A stretch of DNA of 64,000 nucleotides from a virus. This document shows, one piece after another, positions 25,326 through 34,396 of this stretch. The first letter of the stretch is position 1; every line of letters starts with the position of its first letter. Under the pieces are notes generated by a model. The model was not told the DNA's origin. It saw only the letters and a program-made list of their open reading frames with translations, and ran no database searches. Both the position numbers and the translations under genes were made by a program. Location of the stretch: positions 30,865 through 94,864 of the IMG/VR virus record IMGVR_UViG_3300020579_000006, one strand, 5' to 3'.

Positions 25326-26024
25326 GTGTCAAATTCTGATACCATCTTTGCATTACAGGGACTAGGCGTTGCTACTCCCCCTCGAAATCAGCTAGCTACC
25401 CTGACTGCTTTAGGTACTGGCGAAACTCTACTTACTATGGGTTCTGATGCCGGTACTAACGTAACCGCGTTTCTTCCGTTTCCCGGACAGTCGGATATAG
25501 TGGGGTCTTCTAGTCCCGCAGACGTTAATGCTAACGCCGCGATTCTTCTAGATAATACGGGCGGAAAAACATCGTCTAATCGTGGAGCTAGTCGTCCATA
25601 TTTTAATACACTAAGTTTTGACGGTCGAGCCTTTCGAGTACGAGTGCAGGGTCGTTTTGTTTCCAGTGCGGCTGCTAATACCTTAACTCTAAAGTTTTAT
25701 CAAAACACTAAAGCTGCTGGTCCGGTCACTGCTGGCGCAGGTTTATTTGCTACAGTAGCTATCGGCGCTGCCGCTTTAGGTTCTGTCAGTGGAAACTTCA
25801 TCGCAGAAGCCGCTGGTGAATGGGATTCCGTTAGCGCCAAGATGCAGGGAGCAGAAGCTTGGGGAGCTGCCGCCGGATTCTACGCTGCTAGGGCTGTAGG
25901 TCAGTCCACACCTTTTGCGGTGGCTGCCCCTCTTAGTAACTCCCTTATGTTCATTTCTGCTACCTTCGGCGCGGGCGCTGCTAACGCAATCACACCCGTC
26001 GAGATAAGTTTTGAGGATATTTAA
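25326..26024 (+). CDS. putative structural protein
   Basis: The 232-residue product starts at GTG behind AAAGGA. It is rich in Ala, Gly, Ser and Thr and poor in charged residues, with beta-strand patterns such as FRVRVQGRFVSS and NTLTLKFYQN. It probably forms a decoration or minor head or tail protein. The role is inferred from composition and position. Confidence 0.6.
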   Translation: MSNSDTIFALQGLGVATPPRNQLATLTALGTGETLLTMGSDAGTNVTAFLPFPGQSDIVGSSSPADVNANAAILLDNTGGKTSSNRGASRPYFNTLSFDGRAFRVRVQGRFVSSAAANTLTLKFYQNTKAAGPVTAGAGLFATVAIGAAALGSVSGNFIAEAAGEWDSVSAKMQGAEAWGAAAGFYAARAVGQSTPFAVAAPLSNSLMFISATFGAGAANAITPVEISFEDI

Positions 26025-26033
26025 AATCACAAA

Positions 26034-26052
26034 TTTTGCGCGAAAGGCAAAA
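26034..26052 (+). promoter_or_regulatory. hairpin covering the ribosome site of the next gene
   Basis: TTTTGC (26034-26039) pairs with GCAAAA (26047-26052) around GCGAAAG. The loop and stem hold the AAAGG that would serve as ribosome site for ATG 26055, so folding could limit its translation. Confidence 0.4.
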
Positions 26053-26054
26053 CG

Positions 26055-26732
26055 ATGCATGAAGTATTACCCGTTCCAACAGAAGTGTTGGACCAACGCA
26101 ACACCCGTCTTCATTGGAAGGAATGTTGCAGTTGTTTTAATGTAAAACCATTCGGCCAGTTTAGAACTGATTCCAGCTTCCGTGAGGGAGTAAGGGACCA
26201 GTGCTACGAATGCGAGTCTACCCCTCGATTATCCACAATTGAACACACTCACAGGCTTCGGGAGAACACGTACTCTTCTGAAGCCGTGCGTGCTCAAAGA
26301 TGGGGTAAGGACCAACTCGACTGTATAGACGAAGAAGCCCGTCAAGGTAGATATAGGTATTCGTCTGAAATATACGGGTTTTTGAAAGATGAAATTCCTA
26401 GTCTATACTTTACAGATGGCAATTTTATCGGCGATGTGTCCATTTACCGGACATATGGCTGCCCGCAACCGCAACTAGAAGGTAGAACATTCCAGTACCT
26501 TTTTTACATGCCTTTAGGCTGGATGCGTGAATACTCTATTTACGAGTTTGACCATAGGGATGTACCGGTCAGGGAAAAAGAGCGAGGTTGGAGAACCGTT
26601 TTATTGCGGTTTATAAAAACCCGATTACTGAGTGAATCACGAGTTAATAATACTTTTGGAGAACCTTACGGACCCGGTTCTATACACTACCAGAGACAAC
26701 TTTGGCGGTGGAGAAACAATAAGTCCGATTAA
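26055..26732 (+). CDS. zinc-ribbon-containing hypothetical protein
   Basis: The 225-residue product opens with a four-Cys ribbon (CCSC and CYEC, residues about 25-57) spaced by FGQFRTDSSFREGVRDQ. The same layout occurs in the N-terminal ribbons of the endonuclease VII-like gene at 30073. No His-Asn-His or DHD nuclease core follows; the rest is Tyr/Trp/Arg-rich. It may be a relic or relative of those nucleases, or a separate nucleic-acid-binding protein. Confidence 0.6.
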   Translation: MHEVLPVPTEVLDQRNTRLHWKECCSCFNVKPFGQFRTDSSFREGVRDQCYECESTPRLSTIEHTHRLRENTYSSEAVRAQRWGKDQLDCIDEEARQGRYRYSSEIYGFLKDEIPSLYFTDGNFIGDVSIYRTYGCPQPQLEGRTFQYLFYMPLGWMREYSIYEFDHRDVPVREKERGWRTVLLRFIKTRLLSESRVNNTFGEPYGPGSIHYQRQLWRWRNNKSD

Positions 26733-26769
26733 ATCCCGCGCCATTCGGATTAATGGCAGGAGAATGAAC

Positions 26770-27300
26770 ATGTTTGAAAATGAAGAATCAGAAGTAAAGG
26801 GAGTACTAGGCGGAAAACCCGCGCCTAAGAACTCCAAAGTAGAAATGTCTTTAGGCGAACTCGAAGGTCTGATTAGTAAGATTACCGAACAGTCGGATAA
26901 GAAACTGGAAGTTTTCGCCAAGATGCTTTCAGAAGCTTTACTTGAGTCGCGGAAACCTTACGTTTCTGAAGCTCAGAAGCAAAACGAATCGAGCATGCGC
27001 GAGTCCATGAAGACTCAGCGTGAACGGATTATGGCGGATATTCGCGCCAGCCAGGACGTTTGCCCGCATCTTCAAGGTTCTAATGCTCTTAGTGAGATGT
27101 CTGGTCAGTTAACTTCGATTATTCATCACAGGTTGGATACCGGTCAAGTTATAGGTATTTGTACTAACTGCCAGCGTTTGTTTAGACCCGGCGACCCGGA
27201 TTATCTACAGCAGATGAAGCGTAAGAGTGGAAACAAGATTTCCTCTGCTGGAGTCCGGTTTTTCCTTGACCCCCGAGCAGTAGCCGCAGCGGGTATCTAA
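26770..27300 (+). CDS. coiled-coil protein with CxxC motif
   Basis: I start at ATG 26770, behind AGGAGAA, rather than further upstream within the previous gene. The 176-residue product has a central helical segment (ELEGLISKITEQSDKKLEVF) and a C-terminal region with CPHLQG and CTNCQRLFRPGDPDY, a possible zinc site. The stop is two bases before the dispersed motif at 27302. Function unknown. Confidence 0.62.
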   Translation: MFENEESEVKGVLGGKPAPKNSKVEMSLGELEGLISKITEQSDKKLEVFAKMLSEALLESRKPYVSEAQKQNESSMRESMKTQRERIMADIRASQDVCPHLQGSNALSEMSGQLTSIIHHRLDTGQVIGICTNCQRLFRPGDPDYLQQMKRKSGNKISSAGVRFFLDPRAVAAAGI

Positions 27301-27301
27301 A

Positions 27302-27316
27302 GTCCGGAAACTGAAC
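27302..27316. repeat. dispersed TCCGG motif before a GIY-YIG gene
   Basis: GTCCGGAAACTGAAC fills almost the whole 17-base gap between a stop codon and ATG 27318. Confidence 0.75.
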
Positions 27317-27317
27317 A

Positions 27318-28049
27318 ATGTTTAAAATATATCTGGTTCATAATCTGGTTAACGGTAAAGTTTATATAGGTAAGACTTCTCTAACTATTGCCGAACGTTG
27401 GGCAGAACATTTAAAAAGAGTGAAGAATGGTTCGAGTTTTTACTTCCACAACGCTATCCGAAAACATGGGCCAGATATGTTTAAACTTAGAGAAATCGAC
27501 CTGTTAGAAACCGAAGATTCAGCTAACAAGCGCGAAATTTACTGGATAACGGAGATTTTTAAATCCCATTGTCCGGAAAATGGATACAATCTTACTCTCG
27601 GTGGAGATGGAGTTAGCCCCAACGAAAACACCAAAAACAAAATTCGTAACTCCAAAAAAGGTCATAAATCTTATAACTACATTCACAACATGACCGAAGA
27701 AACTCTTAGAGAGTTATTTGATAAACAAAACTTAAATATCACTCAGATATCCGAAATATTTGGTTGCGCGATTTCCACTGTTTGGTCTAGATTAAAACTT
27801 TTGGGTTTAGATACACATAAAAACACTTATACTAGAAAAAGAACGTTTCCCGGAAGAGTGCTGTCTGAAGAACATAAAACAAAATTGAGTGCGGCTTTTA
27901 AAGGCGAAAAACACCCTTTTTTTGGTAAACATCATTCTGAAGAAGCTAAACAAAAAATGCGAGTCGCTAAACTAGGAAAACATCTATCGGAAGAACATAA
28001 AAAACATATAGGTGAATCTCTATTACAGAGAGCAAATGCCGTCAACTAA
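27318..28049 (+). CDS. GIY-YIG homing endonuclease with DNA-binding tail
   Basis: The 243-residue product begins FKIYLVHNLVNGKVYIGKTS, with RWAEHL, KHGPDMFKLREID, YWITEIFKSHC and ENGYNLTLGGDGV completing the nuclease domain. A helix-turn-helix-like segment (LNITQISEIFGCAISTVWSR) and NUMOD repeats (SEEHKTKLS, SEEAKQKMR) follow. It is the closest intact relative of the 16013 gene. Its end overlaps the start of the next structural gene by 14 bases. Confidence 0.9.
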   Translation: MFKIYLVHNLVNGKVYIGKTSLTIAERWAEHLKRVKNGSSFYFHNAIRKHGPDMFKLREIDLLETEDSANKREIYWITEIFKSHCPENGYNLTLGGDGVSPNENTKNKIRNSKKGHKSYNYIHNMTEETLRELFDKQNLNITQISEIFGCAISTVWSRLKLLGLDTHKNTYTRKRTFPGRVLSEEHKTKLSAAFKGEKHPFFGKHHSEEAKQKMRVAKLGKHLSEEHKKHIGESLLQRANAVN

Positions 28050-28761
28050 TACTTTACTAAGAGCTGTGAATTTAAGTTCGGCATTTTGCAACTTGAGACC
28101 GCTAACCGGAATAGGCGGGTTCATTGACGAACCGGCGTTCTCTATAGGAGATTGGTGTCGCCAATTTATTTTAGGCCCGCCGTTCTCTTGGAGATGGAAT
28201 CGTACTTTTGTTCAGTTTGCTCTATCTCCTGGGGTACAAGACTATCCGCAGAATCTCCCACTATTTGGCTGGATGGAAAAAACCACTATTTTTGATAGCA
28301 CAGTGAATCCGAGTGTTACTAAAGAATTAAACGTAAAGCTGAATTTAGGAGAAAGTTCCGTCATTGAATCTCCGGTAGAAGTTTCTCCTCGACTAGATGA
28401 TGATAATGGAAATATAACGTTCCGTTTCATGCCGGTACCCGATAAAGCGTACACAGCGGTAGTTACCTATCAGATGGCCGCTCCTATATTTAAAAGTATT
28501 AACGATACTTGGGCACCTATTCCGGACTATCTTTCGTATCTTACTAACCAAGGATTCCTAGCTAAATCTTACGAGTTCATTAATGATGAACGTTGGGGTC
28601 CAGCTATGCAGTTATTTGTCCGTCAAGTCATAGCGGCTAATCAAGGTCTTTCAGATTCTGAGGTTAATATCTTTCTAGGCGAGAGACTCGATAGCGCTCG
28701 CCAACAGCAAAACGTACTTGGTAATAATCAATCTGCCCGACAGGGTAGAGGAGCCTTCTAA
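28036..28761 (+). CDS. putative head-tail connector protein
   Basis: I start at ATG 28036, inside the end of the GIY-YIG gene, giving MPSTNTLLRAVNLSSAF. The 241-residue product has FALSPGVQDYPQNLP, FRFMPVPDKAYTAVVTYQ and PIPDYLSYLTNQGFLAKSYE, a layout often seen in adaptor or tail-tube connector proteins of short-tailed phages. The following gene has the related pattern PIPDEYGYLFRQGFIALCKE. It should join portal to tail. Its TTC TAA is overlapped by ATC of the next gene. Confidence 0.65.
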   Translation: MPSTNTLLRAVNLSSAFCNLRPLTGIGGFIDEPAFSIGDWCRQFILGPPFSWRWNRTFVQFALSPGVQDYPQNLPLFGWMEKTTIFDSTVNPSVTKELNVKLNLGESSVIESPVEVSPRLDDDNGNITFRFMPVPDKAYTAVVTYQMAAPIFKSINDTWAPIPDYLSYLTNQGFLAKSYEFINDERWGPAMQLFVRQVIAANQGLSDSEVNIFLGERLDSARQQQNVLGNNQSARQGRGAF

Positions 28762-30041
28762 TCGCTACTACTATAAATCTTCAGCAAATAATTACAAGTG
28801 CTCGCGCTTATCCTGAATTAACAGTAGTATTGGGTACAAGCGGTTGGGAACGGGAACCCGCATTAACTATCGCTAATGATGTAATGCAGCGGTTTCTAAG
28901 CAATCAACTCGACTGGAAATTTAACCGGTCGAACGTACCGCCTTTTCTGACCGTAGCTCTCCAACAAGATTACGTAATGAATGTAGTAGACCTTTCGTGG
29001 TTAGAACAAATGTGGCGGGTTGATATTAATAATAATCAAAACCCACAAGGTCCTAAACCGATTTTTGCTATGGAAGCGGTCAGAGATTTACAGCAGACGG
29101 CTTATCAGGCTACTCCTTTTAATTGTTCGTGGGTACCTAATTACTTGGCCGTCATGGGTGTATGGCAAGCTAATACACTTTATCAATCCGGATATGGACA
29201 GGCGCAAACCCCTGCTTCGCCACTTCAGCAGTTTAGAGATGTTAACGGAAACATACTTTTTATAGACAGCGGTTCACTCGGCTTAAATATTAGCAGTCCC
29301 GGCGTATCCGGTAGCGGAGGTTCTGTACCTCTACCCCCTGGAAACCCGTATGGTATTAGTGGGTCTATCCAACCATCTCTCCCGCCTAATTCGTGGGCAG
29401 CTATAAGTTCCGTGTCTATTTCCGGTAACATAGCTACATACATCGCTAATAACAATTTCATAGCCGGACAAAGCGTTACAGTTAATGGTATTCGTGGAAA
29501 CGGTTCGGTTTTTAATGTTATTAACCAACCTATTACTAGTGCTACTCCTACTCAATTTCAAGTAGCTATCAATAATGGCAACATGACATTACCCTCTGTT
29601 TCTGAAACCGCTAGTGCAGGTCTAAACGTAATCGACGGCACTGTTCGTTGGACTGTTGCTAACCCTAATGGAGTAGCAATGCGAGTAGCACCTTTACCAG
29701 CGTTTTCCGGCATTACTTGGCTGTTATTTCCAGTTTATCAGCGCAAACCGCCCATACTTACTTCTCTACAACAACTGATATCCCCTATTCCGGATGAATA
29801 TGGATATCTTTTTCGTCAGGGGTTTATCGCACTTTGTAAAGAGAACGCAGGGTCTAAAGACTCGCGAGATGCTTATTTAAAATGGGAAGAAATGATTATG
29901 AACGCTCTGCGGTCAGGAGACCGGGAACGCGAGCAAGCGAGTTTCTATCCGACCGAAGGTTTAGTTAGTGGTAGTAGTGGTGGTTATTACCAAGGCATAC
30001 CCATCGGGCCGGGTTTCCCATATAGTCCTTATCCTTTCTAA
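28761..30041 (+). CDS. putative connector or tail protein starting at ATC
   Basis: Open frame runs from ATC 28761 (TAATC overlap with the previous stop) with AGGAG seven bases upstream. It reads (M)ATTINLQQIITSARAYPELT, a normal protein start, whereas the first ordinary start, TTG 28830, would remove 23 conserved-looking residues. In-frame TAG at 28746 excludes a start further up. The 426-residue product ends with PIPDEYGYLFRQGFIALCKE, similar to the preceding protein, and a Gly/Tyr-rich tail. Role inferred as connector or tail component. Confidence 0.7.
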   Translation: MATTINLQQIITSARAYPELTVVLGTSGWEREPALTIANDVMQRFLSNQLDWKFNRSNVPPFLTVALQQDYVMNVVDLSWLEQMWRVDINNNQNPQGPKPIFAMEAVRDLQQTAYQATPFNCSWVPNYLAVMGVWQANTLYQSGYGQAQTPASPLQQFRDVNGNILFIDSGSLGLNISSPGVSGSGGSVPLPPGNPYGISGSIQPSLPPNSWAAISSVSISGNIATYIANNNFIAGQSVTVNGIRGNGSVFNVINQPITSATPTQFQVAINNGNMTLPSVSETASAGLNVIDGTVRWTVANPNGVAMRVAPLPAFSGITWLLFPVYQRKPPILTSLQQLISPIPDEYGYLFRQGFIALCKENAGSKDSRDAYLKWEEMIMNALRSGDREREQASFYPTEGLVSGSSGGYYQGIPIGPGFPYSPYPF

Positions 30042-30072
30042 CCCTTTTATTTTCAGTAACTTACAGACAAAA

Positions 30073-30726
30073 ATGAACCGTATAGAAAAAGAAAAACAAA
30101 TAATCTCAAATCTGAAGTTTTGTATTAGTTGTGAAATTTCTAAACCCATCAATATGTTTAGTATTAATAATACTACTTGGGATAGCGTTCTCTATCAATG
30201 TAAACAATGCCGAAGAGAATATGAACGGTCAAAATGGGTGATGAGCGATAAAACTAAAAAGTTTAGACTAAACCAAGAAATGCAAGTTATGCTGGGAATG
30301 AAAACTTGTACTTGTTGCGGACAACCAAAACCTTTGAATATGTTTCATAATAACAGGGATAAATGGGATGGATTAGTAGATGCTTGTAAACCCTGTAACA
30401 GATTAAAAGTTAACAAGTGGCGCAAGGATTTTCCTGAAAAAGCTAAAAACGCAGATATCAAAAAGAACTACGGTATTACACTATCTGACAAACTTAACAT
30501 GCTCGAATCTCAAGGTCGAGTTTGTGCCGCCTGTGGCACCGACCAACCCGGTGGTAAATACAACGAGTGGCATATAGACCATAATCACGCTACAGGAAAA
30601 GTAAGAGAACTTCTTTGCGCCGACTGCAATATGGCTCTCGGGGTTGTAAGAGAAAGCATCCCTCGTTTAGAAGGACTTGTCCGGTATATGAACAAACACA
30701 CTCAAGCGGCGGTGGTTTATTCCTAA
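30073..30726 (+). CDS. endonuclease VII-like homing endonuclease
   Basis: ATG 30073 gives a 217-residue protein with two tandem N-terminal four-Cys ribbons (CISCE...CKQC and CTCCGQ...CKPC) that should contact DNA. The nuclease core is CAACGTDQPGG, WHIDHNHATGKVRELLCADC and NMALGVV, matching the recombination endonuclease VII family (zinc-bound beta-beta-alpha-metal site). It lies between two virion genes, and its 3' end overlaps the proposed ATT start of the next. Confidence 0.88.
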   Translation: MNRIEKEKQIISNLKFCISCEISKPINMFSINNTTWDSVLYQCKQCRREYERSKWVMSDKTKKFRLNQEMQVMLGMKTCTCCGQPKPLNMFHNNRDKWDGLVDACKPCNRLKVNKWRKDFPEKAKNADIKKNYGITLSDKLNMLESQGRVCAACGTDQPGGKYNEWHIDHNHATGKVRELLCADCNMALGVVRESIPRLEGLVRYMNKHTQAAVVYS

Positions 30727-31801
30727 GACCATAAGCGGAAATTTTCAGTTCCCAGACGGCACTCCAGCCGCCAATGCTATCTTGTATCTAAAATTATCTC
30801 AAGATGCTATAGCTACGGGTATTAGTCAAATAGCCCCTCGGGTTTTAGCGATTGGTCTAAATTCTCTTGGACAAATTCCTGCTGGTACTACTATCTATGC
30901 TAATGACGAATTGACGCCTAGTGGTACGGTTTACATAGCGTCAGTCATAGCTCCGGGTGGAGGTTTAGTCTATGGACCCGAACTTCTTGCTCTTATTGGC
31001 ACATCTCCCATTAATTTGAACAGTTTAATCCCAACCAATGTTGGAGGAATAGTGATTAGTTTTCCAAGTCCGGTTTTACAGAATCCATCGGCTCCGCAGA
31101 CAATTACTGGTCAGTCTCTGACCTTAACTAACACTGCACCACTTTTTGTAAACAGTGCTCTTACTTTCGCCAATCTTATTTCTAATTCTCCGAGTCCTGC
31201 TCAGTCTGGAAATATTCGCCTAGCTAGTGCAGACGCTATTAGCTGGAGAAATATTGGCGGTACCGGAGACTTAAGTCTCAGTAAAAATAATTTAGACCAG
31301 TTAGTATGGCCTACTGGATTTATAATCGCTAACACCATTATTAATAGCGGCGGCATAATAAGCAATTACGCAGGTGTAAATACTGTAGCAAACGGGGTAC
31401 CGAGCGAGGTAGCTGCCGTAAATCTGACTGCTCAAACTGCCGCTATTGCTACTACTACTTTATTTTTTTTAACCCCTTTATTTGTAGCTTCTGGTCAATA
31501 CCGACTATCCTGGAACGCCAAGGTAACAACCGCCGCAGGCACTAGTTCTACTCTCGGCGCGTTAACTATAGTATACACAGACCCCGATGGAGTAGTACAA
31601 ACCATTACGGCGGCTGCCCTGTCTCACGCAGGAGCAGTAGAAACAACGGATACCGGTAACTCGACTACTACAGTTTTACTCGGCATTCCTATACTAATGA
31701 ACTGTAAGGTTAGTACTTCAATAACATATGCTTTCGCGTACGCTAGTAACGCCGCCGCAGCGATGAACTATAATCTAAATCTTCTCTTAGAGAGAATCTA
31801 A
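30719..31801 (+). CDS. tail fibre-like protein with non-AUG start
   Basis: TTG 30782 would begin inside an obvious domain. Upstream the frame reads ATT CCT AAG ACC ATA AGC GGA AAT, giving (M)PKTISGNFQFPDGTPAANA, a common fibre N-terminus. No ATG, GTG or TTG exists between the TGA at 30689 and 30782, so ATT 30719 or ATA 30731 must be used. The 360-residue product is low-charge and Ser/Thr/Asn-rich. Its last 130 residues (QYRLSWNAKVTT, LTIVYTDPDG) resemble the C-terminal domain of the giant fibre at 2316-7925. Confidence 0.7.
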   Translation: MPKTISGNFQFPDGTPAANAILYLKLSQDAIATGISQIAPRVLAIGLNSLGQIPAGTTIYANDELTPSGTVYIASVIAPGGGLVYGPELLALIGTSPINLNSLIPTNVGGIVISFPSPVLQNPSAPQTITGQSLTLTNTAPLFVNSALTFANLISNSPSPAQSGNIRLASADAISWRNIGGTGDLSLSKNNLDQLVWPTGFIIANTIINSGGIISNYAGVNTVANGVPSEVAAVNLTAQTAAIATTTLFFLTPLFVASGQYRLSWNAKVTTAAGTSSTLGALTIVYTDPDGVVQTITAAALSHAGAVETTDTGNSTTTVLLGIPILMNCKVSTSITYAFAYASNAAAAMNYNLNLLLERI

Positions 31802-34395
31802 TCTCGGACCCTGCCATTTTACAATTAGAAGGGTCACAGCCTAAAACGGCTGTGCGTTTCGTACCGCTATCTTTACAGAAGTTTTTTACTGGTTTATGGA
31901 CCCAACGCTCTCCTTTTAATTCGCCAGACAATCGCTATAATACCCGGTTTCTTGGCGGTCGGCCAGAACTTTTGACCGACGGATTGAACGTAGAGATTAC
32001 TAACTACGGTACTATAATCCGCCGTCCGGGAACTGTACAATATTCTACTGCGGTTTTATCGTCTAAAGGTCTTGCTTTTTATTCATTTCACGACTTAACC
32101 GGCGCTATCCGAGTTATGGCAGATACAGTTTTAGATGTCTCAGTTTTAACTTCTACTAGTGACACGGTTATTTTTACTAAGACGGCTGGTTCAGGTCAAA
32201 CAGATTTTATAGGAGTTGGCAACACACTTTTTTTTGGTGATGGTATAGACCTTCAGGCATACCAGCCAAACAATAACCCGGCGGCAACCCGTAACTGGGG
32301 AATAGCTATTGGTTCCATGAATGATGCGGTTGGGCCAACTATTGCTGGTACTGGTACTAACGTCACAAGAACCGGGTTTGCTACTAACTGGACTAATCCA
32401 AACAATGTTACTGCTACAGATACTGTAAATTTTGCAGTAGGAACTGCAAACACTAATTACTTATTTGCTAGTAATTTCGGGTTTTCTATACCTTTTACAA
32501 GTGTTATTAATGGTATACAAGTTAGTTTTTCAGGGTTTAGAGGCTCAACAAACGCAGGTCTTCCTATAGATGTACAGTTAGTAAAAAATGGTAGCCCTGT
32601 AGGAACAATAAAAAACACAAGACTTAACCCTACCCAAAGTACTTACACTTTAGGAGGTACTTCTGATTTATGGGGCACTACTTGGTCTCCTAATGACATC
32701 AGTCAGAGTACTTGGGGGGTTTATTTTTTCATTCCCGGTTCTGCTCTTTTAAGCGCTAACATAAATAATGTTCAGGTAACTATATTCGGCACCGGCGGGC
32801 CTACCGTAGTTCTGCAAACAGGAAACGGTACTCTTGATACCTTTAACGGCGGTTGGGAATATGTAATAGCCTACGGGAATTCAGTTTCCGGACATATCTC
32901 GAATCCAACTTCAGCTTCTGCATCAACAGGTAATTTTGGTGGTCAGGGCTTTGTAAATACTTCGGGTACAGCGGTTACACTGGTTTCAGGTGCGAATTTT
33001 ATACAGGGTTCTACTTGGAACGGTCGTACTATAGTTATTAACGGTACTAATTTTACCGTTTCTGCTGTTACTGGTCCAACTACTCTAACATTAACCACAT
33101 CTGCCGGTACTTTGACGGACGTAACTTATTTAGTTGGTTATGCGGGCGTACAAGTAGATTTAGTAGCTAGTACCGACCCGCAAGTAAATCAGATTCACGT
33201 ATATAGAACCAAAGACGGTGGTAGTGTATTCTATGAGTTGCCGACATCTCCTTACCCGAACACTACCCAAAATATTATAGATACTTCTACAGATGCCGGG
33301 CTACAGCAACTTATATTCTGGCCATTTGTTCCCACGCTTTCTAATACTCCTCCTCCTGCCGGTTTAGTACATTACGTTTATCATCTTGGGAGAATCTGGG
33401 GAGTAGTAGGTAATTTCGTTTATTACTCCGCCGGTCCTGACGTTCTACTAGGCAGCGGTAACGAATCGTTTCCACCAGCTAATAGTTTTCTGTTTCCTTC
33501 CACTGTAGTACGACTAGTACCCATATCCAGTGGTTTATTGGTTTTTACTACAGATGATACTTATATTATCCTTGGTACTAACACAGCTACTTTCTATGCT
33601 ATGCCGTTTCAACTCGGATTAGGTATATTAGGTTATAACGCTTTAGATGTACAAGGTAGTAATATTTTCCTTTACACATCTGACCGTCAGTTTATACAAA
33701 TGACTTCGGCGGGCATTAACCAAATAGGTTATGCTATTGGAGATACCCTCCAGGCTCAATTCGACCCAACCACCGATATCCACGTAGCTTCGTTAATTCA
33801 AGGCACTTTCGACCAAGCGGTTTTTATTGGCGATGCCGTCGGTAGTTGGTATCGTTGCAATTGGAATCAACCGCCCGAAGGCGGTCCTGCATTTAGTCCT
33901 AAAGCACTTATCACAAATGGGTTTACACATTTTCAACAAGTAGAAACATCTCCGGGTTTTCACCAACTTTTAATGTTTCAGAACTTAGGTGCTCAATCTA
34001 TAGTTCTTTATCGAGACCCCAATACTTTTACCGATAACGGCACTTCTTACGGAGCTTTCCTGACTGTTGGTTCTATAGTTTTAGCTCAACCCGGCCAACT
34101 AGCCGAAGTAGTTAGCATTACTACTGAGTTACAACAACGTGGTACCCAACCCGCAGTTTCGGTACTGTTAGAAGAAATAGCAGGTAACTTTGAAGTCCTT
34201 CCAAACGGAGTACCTGACCCTCCTGGGTTAGTACCTAGTAACAGTGTTCTTGCTCAAAGATTTTATCTTACTCAATCCCAAAATACCGTAGACTGTCGTC
34301 ACCTACAAATTAAACTACAATTTATTCCTGAACCGTTTAAAAACGAATTGCTTACCCTAAGTATTTGGGGAGCATTAAAATATACTGGCGGTTAA
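31801..34395 (+). CDS. putative tail nozzle or tube protein starting at ATC
   Basis: The frame opens with ATC 31801 in a second TAATC overlap: (M)SDPAILQLEGSQPKTAVRF. No ATG, GTG or TTG lies between the in-frame TAA at 31771 and GTG 31852. The 864-residue product has GLNVEITNYGTIIRRPGT near the start, beta repeats, and LGRIWGVVGNFVYYSAGPD, VVRLVPISSGLLVFTTDDTY and TSDRQFIQMTS in the second half. This resembles propeller-type nozzle proteins of short-tailed phages (P22 gp10, T7 gp12 role). Assignment is by resemblance only. Confidence 0.7.
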   Translation: MSDPAILQLEGSQPKTAVRFVPLSLQKFFTGLWTQRSPFNSPDNRYNTRFLGGRPELLTDGLNVEITNYGTIIRRPGTVQYSTAVLSSKGLAFYSFHDLTGAIRVMADTVLDVSVLTSTSDTVIFTKTAGSGQTDFIGVGNTLFFGDGIDLQAYQPNNNPAATRNWGIAIGSMNDAVGPTIAGTGTNVTRTGFATNWTNPNNVTATDTVNFAVGTANTNYLFASNFGFSIPFTSVINGIQVSFSGFRGSTNAGLPIDVQLVKNGSPVGTIKNTRLNPTQSTYTLGGTSDLWGTTWSPNDISQSTWGVYFFIPGSALLSANINNVQVTIFGTGGPTVVLQTGNGTLDTFNGGWEYVIAYGNSVSGHISNPTSASASTGNFGGQGFVNTSGTAVTLVSGANFIQGSTWNGRTIVINGTNFTVSAVTGPTTLTLTTSAGTLTDVTYLVGYAGVQVDLVASTDPQVNQIHVYRTKDGGSVFYELPTSPYPNTTQNIIDTSTDAGLQQLIFWPFVPTLSNTPPPAGLVHYVYHLGRIWGVVGNFVYYSAGPDVLLGSGNESFPPANSFLFPSTVVRLVPISSGLLVFTTDDTYIILGTNTATFYAMPFQLGLGILGYNALDVQGSNIFLYTSDRQFIQMTSAGINQIGYAIGDTLQAQFDPTTDIHVASLIQGTFDQAVFIGDAVGSWYRCNWNQPPEGGPAFSPKALITNGFTHFQQVETSPGFHQLLMFQNLGAQSIVLYRDPNTFTDNGTSYGAFLTVGSIVLAQPGQLAEVVSITTELQQRGTQPAVSVLLEEIAGNFEVLPNGVPDPPGLVPSNSVLAQRFYLTQSQNTVDCRHLQIKLQFIPEPFKNELLTLSIWGALKYTGG

Positions 34396-34396
34396 A

